DNA from: Pseudomonas sediminis
Lineage (GTDB): Bacteria > Pseudomonadota > Gammaproteobacteria > Pseudomonadales > Pseudomonadaceae
Length of the DNA: 64,000 nt
Assembly: GCF_002741105.1 (NCBI RefSeq)
Contig: NZ_NIQU01000001.1
Coordinates: 1,116,001-1,180,000 of the forward strand
Direction: 5' to 3'
In this document: piece by piece, positions 57,479 to 64,000 of the stretch
Layout of the letters: each line of letters opens with the position of its first letter
Position numbering within the stretch: position 1 is the first letter of the stretch
The notes under the pieces: model-generated
The model's input: the letters and a program-made list of their open reading frames with translations, nothing else
The model's database searches: none
What the model was told of the DNA's origin: nothing
Translations under genes and position numbers: made by a program

Positions 57479-58399
57479 TCAGGCGAATAGCTCGATGATG
57501 CGTTGGCGCTGCGCCGCGTCGGGCAGGCGGCCCTGGCCGGCGAGGATGTTGTCAGCCATATAGCGTGGGTTGGAGGTGGCCGGGATCACCGCCGTTACCG
57601 CCGGGTTGGCGAGGATGTACTTGAGCATCAGCTGTGCCCAAGAGGTGGCATCGAGCTCCACCGCAGCCCAGTCCGGCAGGCTCTTGCCCTTGACCCGATC
57701 GAACAGGGCCGAGCGTTGAAAAGGCCGGTTGATCAAAACTGCGATGCCCTTGTCGGCGCAGTAGGGCAACAGCTCGCGCTCGGCGTTGCGCTCGCCGATG
57801 GAGTAGTTGAACTGGACGAAATCCACTGGTTCCTTGCGCAGGACCTCGAGCAGGCGCTCGTGGGCGGAATCCAGGTAGTGAGTCACGCCGATGTAGCGTA
57901 CCCGGCCCTGTTCTTTCAGCTCGCGCAACAGGCCAAGCTGAGTGCTGGTGTCCTGCAGGTTATGCACCTGCATCAGGTCGATGGTGTCGGTCTTGAGCGC
58001 GGCGAAACTGGCTTCGACCTGCCGCTCGCCAGCAGAACGCCCGGTGGAGGACACCTTGCTGGCCAGGAACAGCTTTTTGCGCATGTCGCCTTCTGCGGCC
58101 AGAGCGCCACACACCGCTTCGGCCCGCCCGTAGCTCGGCGCGGTATCCACCAGGCTGGCGCCACCGTTGACCAGTGCCTGCAACACCTCGCGCAAGGGCT
58201 GTAGCGCCTCGTCGCTCATCGCCACATCGTGGGTGCGTGAGGTACCCAGACCGATCACCGGCAGCAGTTCACCGCTACTGGGAATCGCCCGGCTCAGCAG
58301 TGTTTCGGCGGCGAAGACGGAGGACGGTAACCAGGGCATCAGGACAGCTAACGCTGCCAGGCTGGCGCTACCTTGCAGGACTCGGCGACGAGTAGGCAT
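57479..58399 (-). CDS. Tat-exported aldo/keto reductase
   Basis: The 306-residue product has an N-terminal twin-arginine signal (PTRRRVLQGSASLAALAVLM) and an AKR domain with a complete catalytic tetrad: Asp85 and Tyr90 (SLVDTAPSYG), Lys115 (ASKVSS) and His146 (LMQVHNL). The C-terminal NADPH-binding region (VIPATSNP) is present. AKRs normally work in the cytoplasm with NADPH; Tat export would allow cofactor loading before transport. GAGGAG lies seven bases before the ATG. It is followed at once by the transporter gene. Confidence 0.9.
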   Translation of the reverse strand: MPTRRRVLQGSASLAALAVLMPWLPSSVFAAETLLSRAIPSSGELLPVIGLGTSRTHDVAMSDEALQPLREVLQALVNGGASLVDTAPSYGRAEAVCGALAAEGDMRKKLFLASKVSSTGRSAGERQVEASFAALKTDTIDLMQVHNLQDTSTQLGLLRELKEQGRVRYIGVTHYLDSAHERLLEVLRKEPVDFVQFNYSIGERNAERELLPYCADKGIAVLINRPFQRSALFDRVKGKSLPDWAAVELDATSWAQLMLKYILANPAVTAVIPATSNPRYMADNILAGQGRLPDAAQRQRIIELFA

Positions 58400-58579
58400 G
58401 ACGTGGCTCCTCTAACAGTGACCGGTTGGTTATAGGCACTGACCGCGCTGAGACCAAGGCGTTACATCCGCGACCGATTCGCTATCGACCGAGAAAGACA
58501 GCAAGGGAATCCGCCGGAGGCCGGCAGTGACGGGCGCAGGAGGGGAAATGCGGCAGGCTACGGACGCAATATCCGGTAA

Positions 58580-58620
58580 CCAAAAACGCCGCTGCGCCAG
58601 GCGGGATAACGGCGCAGCGG
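58580..58620 (-). terminator. Rho-independent terminator of the 55-residue gene
   Basis: CCGCTGCGCC pairs with GGCGCAGCGG around a 12-base loop. On the minus strand the stem is followed by CGTTTTTGG. It lies 15 bases after the stop of the small gene at 58635, supporting that gene as a real transcript end. Confidence 0.8.
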
Positions 58621-58634
58621 TCGGGAAACAGTTA

Positions 58635-58802
58635 TCAGGCTGCGCGCGAAGAAGAGTCGCTGATCAGCATGCCGTGGGAGACGAGAAAGCAGCGATGACC
58701 GTTCTGCAGAGTCAGAGGGTTGCGACTGGCGATCACCCAACCTTTGCTCAATAGCTGCTCGATATGCGCACGCAATGCGGGCAGGTGGCGCTGTTCCTTC
58801 AT
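58635..58802 (-). CDS. Small hypothetical protein, 55 residues
   Basis: The product begins MKEQRHLPALRAHIEQLLSK and continues GWVIASRNPLTLQNGHRCFL with a Ser-rich end. It looks like a short helix followed by a beta-hairpin, which resembles the recognition-helix plus wing of a DNA-binding fold, but no family is recognised. Support: GAGGA eight bases before the ATG, codons typical of the neighbours and a dedicated terminator right after the stop. The surrounding gaps are large (236 bases to the aldo/keto reductase). I prefer the ATG at 58802 over longer in-frame starts. Confidence 0.65.
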   Translation of the reverse strand: MKEQRHLPALRAHIEQLLSKGWVIASRNPLTLQNGHRCFLVSHGMLISDSSSRAA

Positions 58803-59225
58803 GGCCGATTCCTCATGTAATGGGTGACACTGCACCCAGTGGCTCATCCGTGACACATATCGCAAAATGGTAGTGGCGCAATGCCAGGAAAGAAAGCGGC
58901 GCGATTATGTAATTTCTTGTAGGACATTCGCTATACCCCCCCCGTCACATCAGCGCTGCGCTGACTCCGCTTGCGGCTCTTTCCGAGGGGTGGAAAACAT
59001 CAGCTAATGGTCTTCCAGTTTGCCGTAGTGCAGCAGTGCCACATCGGGCAGGTGATGCTGGAGCAGATTCCATGGCACGCGCTCGCCCTGCGCTGGCAGC
59101 AGCTGCAAAGCCTGCGCGATACGGGCCATCAGCAATGGCCTGCGGGGTCGCTCGGGAAGAGGCGCAGAACCTCGAGTGAGCGCCACGACTGGCCTCAGGC
59201 GCCCGAGCAGCGCTAAGCTGTGGCG
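58803..59225. other. 423-base region between the small gene and the lipid transporter operon
   Basis: It should hold the promoter of the 55-residue gene and that of the plus-strand mla-like operon, but no clear hexamers were seen. It contains an AT-richer block (58900-58935), an eight-C run (58936-58943) and one possible 41-codon gene on the minus strand (59004-59129). The plus-strand frame 58971-59216 lacks a ribosome site and looks like its shadow. Confidence 0.5.
59004..59129 (-). CDS. Candidate 41-residue gene, uncertain
   Basis: The frame begins MARIAQALQLLPAQGERVPW and ends LLHYGKLEDH. Its codons are strongly biased toward the forms used by the neighbouring genes, and the sequence reads like an amphipathic helix plus a short tail. 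The start is uncertain: only a weak AGG lies upstream and the frame stays open further. No terminator follows. It could equally be chance in a GC-rich region. Confidence 0.35.
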   Translation of the reverse strand: MARIAQALQLLPAQGERVPWNLLQHHLPDVALLHYGKLEDH

Positions 59226-60365
59226 ATGACCACTCCCTACCTGACCTCGCAGCAGACCAGCAGCACGGACGCCGCCAGCAGCCTGCGGCTGGGTGGTGAC
59301 TGGACGCTGGCCCACTACAGCCAGCTCGAACCCCAGGTGCTGGCCCTACGCGAACGCCTGCAGGGCAAGGAGTCCGTCGACCTGAGCGACCTGGCCGCGC
59401 TGGATACCGCCGGCGCCGCGTTGCTGGTGGAACTGTTCGGCAGCGAACGCCTGCGCCAGCTCAGCAAACAAAGCGAATTCAACGAGCAACGCCGCGCACT
59501 GCTGCTGACAGTGGCCGATGCCATGGCCGACAGCCAGCAGGCTCAGACGCCGCCGGAGCCGTCGGTGCTGCGTGAGGTGCTCGGGCACATCGGCGAAGTG
59601 GTCGAAAGCATGTGGCACCAGGGCCGCGCGTTGCTCGGGTTCATGGGCCTGACCCTGACCAGCATGCTGGCGATACTGGTGCGGCCGACCCGCTGGCGCC
59701 TGACCTCGCTGACCGCGCACTTGGAGCAGTGCGGGCTCAATGCCGTGCCCATCGTCGCCCTGCTGACCTTTCTGGTGGGCGCCGTGGTGGCCTTTCTCGG
59801 CGCGACCATCCTCGCCGACTTCGGCGCCAGCATCTACACGGTGAATCTGGTGGCCTTCTCCTTCCTGCGCGAATTCGGCGTGCTGCTCACTGCGATTCTC
59901 ATGGCCGGCCGCACCGCCAGCGCCTTCACCGCACAGATCGGCTCGATGAAGGCCAACGAGGAAATCGACGCCATCCGCACCCTCGGCCTGAGCCCCATCG
60001 AACTGCTGGTGCTGCCGCGCGTTTTCGCCATGCTCATCGCCCTGCCGATATTGACCTTCATCGCCATGCTCAGCGGCATGCTCGGCGGCGCACTGGTCTG
60101 CGCGCTGTCACTGGATATTCCGCTGGCCATGTACCTGTCGATCCTGCAGGAAAGCGACCTGCTGCGGCACTTCCTGGTCGGCCTGCTCAAGGCGCCGATC
60201 TTCGCCTTCCTGATCGCCCTGATCGGCTGCCTGGAAGGTTTCAAGGTCAGCGGCAGCGCACAATCGGTGGGTGAACACACTACCTCGGCAGTGGTGCAGT
60301 CGATCTTCGTGGTCATCCTGCTCGACGCCCTGGCCGCGCTGTTCCTGATGGAGATGGGCTGGTGA
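59226..60365 (+). CDS. MlaE-family lipid ABC permease with N-terminal STAS domain
   Basis: The 379-residue product joins a STAS domain (about residues 20-90, with VDLSDLAALDTAGAALLVEL, the DTAG being typical of MlaB) to an MlaE permease with five or six helices (MLAILVRPTRWR, then GSMKANEEIDAIRTLGLSPIE, the family signature). It thus merges MlaB and MlaE of the E. coli phospholipid transporter. The ATG at 59226 is preferred; a GTG two codons earlier is possible. Its stop overlaps the GTG of the ATPase gene by four bases. Confidence 0.92.
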   Translation: MTTPYLTSQQTSSTDAASSLRLGGDWTLAHYSQLEPQVLALRERLQGKESVDLSDLAALDTAGAALLVELFGSERLRQLSKQSEFNEQRRALLLTVADAMADSQQAQTPPEPSVLREVLGHIGEVVESMWHQGRALLGFMGLTLTSMLAILVRPTRWRLTSLTAHLEQCGLNAVPIVALLTFLVGAVVAFLGATILADFGASIYTVNLVAFSFLREFGVLLTAILMAGRTASAFTAQIGSMKANEEIDAIRTLGLSPIELLVLPRVFAMLIALPILTFIAMLSGMLGGALVCALSLDIPLAMYLSILQESDLLRHFLVGLLKAPIFAFLIALIGCLEGFKVSGSAQSVGEHTTSAVVQSIFVVILLDALAALFLMEMGW

Positions 60366-61147
60366 GCCAGGAAACCGTCATCGAGGTACGCGACCTGAGC
60401 AATCGCTTCGGTAGCCAGGTGGTGCACGAGCACCTGGATTTCGATCTCTATCGCGGCGAGATCCTCGGCGTGGTCGGTGGCTCCGGTACCGGCAAATCCG
60501 TGCTGCTGCGCAGCATCGTCGGCCTGCGCCAACCCAATGCCGGCACCGTGCGCGTGTTCGGCGAAGAACTGCTGAGCCTGCCGGCCGAGCGCCGCTCGCA
60601 ACTGGAGCGGCGCTTCGGCGTGCTCTATCAGCGCGGCGCACTGTTCTCCTCGCTGACCGTCAGCGAGAACGTCGCCCTGCCACTGATCGAGCATGCCGGC
60701 CTGTCACGCGCCGAGGCCGAACGCCTGGCTCGGGTCAAGATCGCCCTGGCCGGTCTGCCCCAGGATGCCGGCAGCAAATACCCCAGCTCCCTGTCCGGTG
60801 GCATGGTCAAGCGCGCCGCCCTGGCCCGTGCCCTGGCGCTCGACCCGGAAATCCTGTTCCTCGACGAGCCCACCGCCGGCCTCGACCCGATTGGTGCGGC
60901 GGCCTTCGACCAGTTGATCCGCACCCTCAGTGACAGCCTGGGTCTGAGTGTATTTCTGGTGACCCACGACCTGGACACGCTCTACAGCATCTGCGACCGG
61001 GTCGCGGTATTGGCGCAGAAGAAGGTGCTGGTAGCCGACCGCCTGGACGTGGTGGCCGCTACCAACGATCCCTGGATTCAGGAATATTTTCACGGCCCGC
61101 GTGGACGCGCGGCCGCAAAGGCCGCTGCGGCGGCAGGGAGGCAATGA
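60362..61147 (+). CDS. MlaF-family ABC ATPase
   Basis: The 261-residue ATPase has Walker A GGSGTGKSVLLRS, the signature LSGGMVKRAALARAL, Walker B EILFLDEPTAGLDP and the switch histidine in FLVTHDLDTL. It begins with GTG overlapping the permease stop (GTGA). The ATPase drives lipid transfer by the permease and MCE protein. Its stop is followed directly by the ATG of the MCE gene. Confidence 0.95.
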   Translation: MSQETVIEVRDLSNRFGSQVVHEHLDFDLYRGEILGVVGGSGTGKSVLLRSIVGLRQPNAGTVRVFGEELLSLPAERRSQLERRFGVLYQRGALFSSLTVSENVALPLIEHAGLSRAEAERLARVKIALAGLPQDAGSKYPSSLSGGMVKRAALARALALDPEILFLDEPTAGLDPIGAAAFDQLIRTLSDSLGLSVFLVTHDLDTLYSICDRVAVLAQKKVLVADRLDVVAATNDPWIQEYFHGPRGRAAAKAAAAAGRQ

Positions 61148-62065
61148 ATGGAACCCAAAGCCCATCATGTGCTGATCGGTCTGTTCACCGTGCTCACGGT
61201 AGGCGCGGCGCTGCTGTTCGGCCTGTGGCTGAACAAGGCCGGGGCGGATCGTGCATTCACCGACTACGAGGTGATCTTCAACGAAGCGGTCACCGGCCTG
61301 TCGCAGGGTAGCGCCGTGCAGTACAGCGGGATCAAGGTTGGCGACGTGGTCAGCCTCGGGCTCGATCCAGATGATCCGCGCACGGTGCGCGCACGCATCC
61401 GTATCGTCGGCAATACCCCAATCAAGCAGGACACCCGTGCCCGCCTGGCTATCACCGGCATCACCGGCCTGGCAGTCATACAGCTGCACGGTGGCAGCCC
61501 CGAGAGCCCACCACTGGAGGGCAAGGACGGCCAACCCGGCATCATCATCGCCGACCGATCGCCGTTATCACGGCTGATGGCCAACGGCGAGGACCTGGTC
61601 AGCAACATCACCCGCCTGCTCAACCGCGCCAACCGCATGCTCTCGCGCGAGAACGCCGAGCGTGTGTCACGCACCCTGGAAAACCTCGAGCAGGCCACCG
61701 CCGGCATCGCCGACCAGCGTGAAGAACTGGGCGAAGCCCTGCGCCAGACCAGCGCCGCCACACGTGAAGCCGCCGCACTGATGAAGAACGCCAATCAGTT
61801 GCTCGACAGCCAGGGCAGCCAGGTGCTGGAAAGCGCCGAACGCCTGATGGTCTCACTGGAACGCAGCAGCCAAACCATCGAGCAGTTGCTGCAGAACAAT
61901 CGCGGCGCACTGGACAGCGGCATGCAGGGCCTGAGCGATCTGGGCCCGACGATCAGCGAGCTGCGCGAAACCCTCGGCGCCCTGCGCGGTTTCTCTCGCC
62001 GCCTGGAGCAGGACCCCAGCGGCTACCTGCTGCGCAGCGACAGCATCAAGGAGTTCCAACCATGA
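61148..62065 (+). CDS. MlaD-like MCE-domain protein
   Basis: The 305-residue protein has one N-terminal membrane helix (VLIGLFTVLTVGAALLFGLWL), an MCE domain (about residues 40-115, VTGLSQGSAVQYSGIKVGDV) and a long C-terminal coiled-coil of about 170 residues (LENLEQATAGIADQREELGE). MCE domains form hexameric rings that pass lipids across the periplasm. The long helical tail is more like LetB/PqiB or mycobacterial Mce than short E. coli MlaD. The stop overlaps the next start (ATGA). Confidence 0.93.
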   Translation: MEPKAHHVLIGLFTVLTVGAALLFGLWLNKAGADRAFTDYEVIFNEAVTGLSQGSAVQYSGIKVGDVVSLGLDPDDPRTVRARIRIVGNTPIKQDTRARLAITGITGLAVIQLHGGSPESPPLEGKDGQPGIIIADRSPLSRLMANGEDLVSNITRLLNRANRMLSRENAERVSRTLENLEQATAGIADQREELGEALRQTSAATREAAALMKNANQLLDSQGSQVLESAERLMVSLERSSQTIEQLLQNNRGALDSGMQGLSDLGPTISELRETLGALRGFSRRLEQDPSGYLLRSDSIKEFQP

Positions 62066-62661
62066 AGCGTCTTACCCTGTTGCTGGCGGCCGCCCTGCTC
62101 GGCGCCTGCTCGATCTTGCCGCAGAGCGAACCGCTGGATATCTACCTGCTACCGGCCACGACGCTGCCGGCACAGACACAGCGTGTCGACTGGTCGCTGC
62201 GGGTCAACAGCCCGGTCAGCAACCAGTTGCTAGACGGTACACGTATCGTCGTGCTGCCCGAACCCGGACGAGTCAACACCTATCAGGGCGTGCGCTGGAG
62301 CGAGCGCACGCCACAGTTGTTGCGTGCGCGACTGCTCGATGCATTTCAGGATGATGGCCGGATTCAGGCGCTGAGCAACGAGGACCAGCGCCTGCAGGCC
62401 GACCTGGAACTGGTCAGCGATCTGCGCAGCTTCCATAGCGAATACCGTGACGGCATCCCGTACGCGCTGATCCGCCTCGAGGTCAACCTGGTGGATACGC
62501 GCAGCCAGAAGATCATCGCCAGCCGCCGCTTCAGCGTCAGCCAAGCAGCAGGCGATACCTCGATTACCGCAGTAGTGGCTGCGTTCGGCAAGGCTGCCGA
62601 TCAATTGTCCCGCGAACTGGTGGACTGGACACTGGCCGAAGGCCAACGCGTCGCCCAGTAA
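62062..62661 (+). CDS. ABC-type transport auxiliary lipoprotein (PqiC-like)
   Basis: The 199-residue lipoprotein has the signal LLLAAALLGAC with the lipobox cysteine at position 16 and the ABC_trans_aux/PqiC family segment YLLPATTLP followed by RTPQLLRARLLDAFQDDGRI. PqiC-type lipoproteins sit in the outer membrane and complete the periplasmic bridge of MCE systems. It closes a four-gene coupled operon that has no separate mlaB or mlaC. Its TAA stop lies inside a GTAGGG-family repeat. Confidence 0.9.
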   Translation: MKRLTLLLAAALLGACSILPQSEPLDIYLLPATTLPAQTQRVDWSLRVNSPVSNQLLDGTRIVVLPEPGRVNTYQGVRWSERTPQLLRARLLDAFQDDGRIQALSNEDQRLQADLELVSDLRSFHSEYRDGIPYALIRLEVNLVDTRSQKIIASRRFSVSQAAGDTSITAVVAAFGKAADQLSRELVDWTLAEGQRVAQ

Positions 62662-62678
62662 GGTGCGCCGTGCGCACC
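62658..62678 (+). repeat. GTAGGGTGCGC-family repeat at the lipoprotein stop codon
   Basis: GTAAGGTGCGCCGTGCGCACC differs from the consensus GTAGGGTGCGCCGTGCGCACC at one base. The TAA inside it is the stop codon of the lipoprotein gene. It lies 23 bases before the convergent RecQ stop. Confidence 0.85.
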
Positions 62679-62701
62679 AGGCATTTCACAGGCGATCATC
62701 C

Positions 62702-64000
<1,299 letters not shown>

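Noticed and set aside
58971..59216. An 81-codon plus-strand frame before the mla-like operon
   Set aside because: No ribosome site, unusual composition, and it is antisense to the more gene-like 41-codon frame; neither start nor sequence supports it.

Overview
The window is a dense, GC-rich bacterial chromosome segment with short intergenic gaps and no tRNA, rRNA, CRISPR array, prophage or insertion sequence that I can see. The gene content points to Pseudomonas in the broad sense: a complete Pil-Chp twitching-motility chemosensory operon (pilGHIJK-chpABC), the glutathione synthetase/TonB/AlgH/RuvX/pyrR-pyrB-pyrC' block, a FabY-type ketosynthase and Pseudomonas-style intergenic palindromes. 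From memory the left part follows the gene neighbourhoods of PAO1 around PA0401-PA0432 and PA0546-PA0547. The part right of about 38.6 kb follows PA5174-PA5189. So this genome joins two blocks that are far apart in PAO1. Species is not determinable by eye; the GTAGGGTGCGC-type repeats fit the mendocina/alcaligenes side of the genus (inference).

Layout. 1-9.4 kb: the S-adenosylmethionine cycle. It starts with an ArsR regulator fused to a methyltransferase fold, then metK, and after an insert of ligB, small envelope genes and a thioesterase come ahcY, led by a strong promoter, a perfect palindrome and an S-adenosylhomocysteine (SAH) riboswitch, and metF. 9.4-19.2 kb: nucleotide nucleosidase ppnN, a solute-binding protein, DEAD-box helicase rhlE, yceI/cytochrome b561, bioA, rsmE and an alanine/sodium symporter. 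19.2-32.4 kb (minus strand): the pil-chp operon, ending at a bidirectional terminator with no chpD/chpE. 32.6-38.5 kb: gshB, tonB, yqgE/algH, ruvX, pyrR, pyrB and a catalytically dead dihydroorotase homologue.

38.8-50 kb: fabY, cysQ-nudE, a HAD nucleotidase, a BON/LysM protein, a LysR regulator, fdhD with a YdeP-type molybdoenzyme, a glycine-zipper protein with a His/Lys tail, and a DUF2157/DUF4824 membrane pair. 50-58.4 kb: a fatty acyl-CoA cluster (thioesterase, iron alcohol dehydrogenase, acyl-CoA dehydrogenase, 3-hydroxyacyl-CoA dehydrogenase) facing a LysR regulator, then a nucleotide-transporter-like protein and a Tat-exported aldo/keto reductase. 58.6-64 kb: a 55-residue orphan protein with its own terminator, a four-gene MCE/Mla-like lipid ABC transporter, and a RecQ helicase cut by the window end.

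The most interesting parts are the regulatory architecture at ahcY (protein-type SAH sensing next to an RNA SAH sensor whose switch can be read base by base), a 136-bp symmetric MITE-like element at 55.1 kb, a family of GTAGGG repeats that twice supply the stop codon of the upstream gene, the Tat-exported reductase pair, and two small unannotated-type genes near 58.6-59.1 kb.
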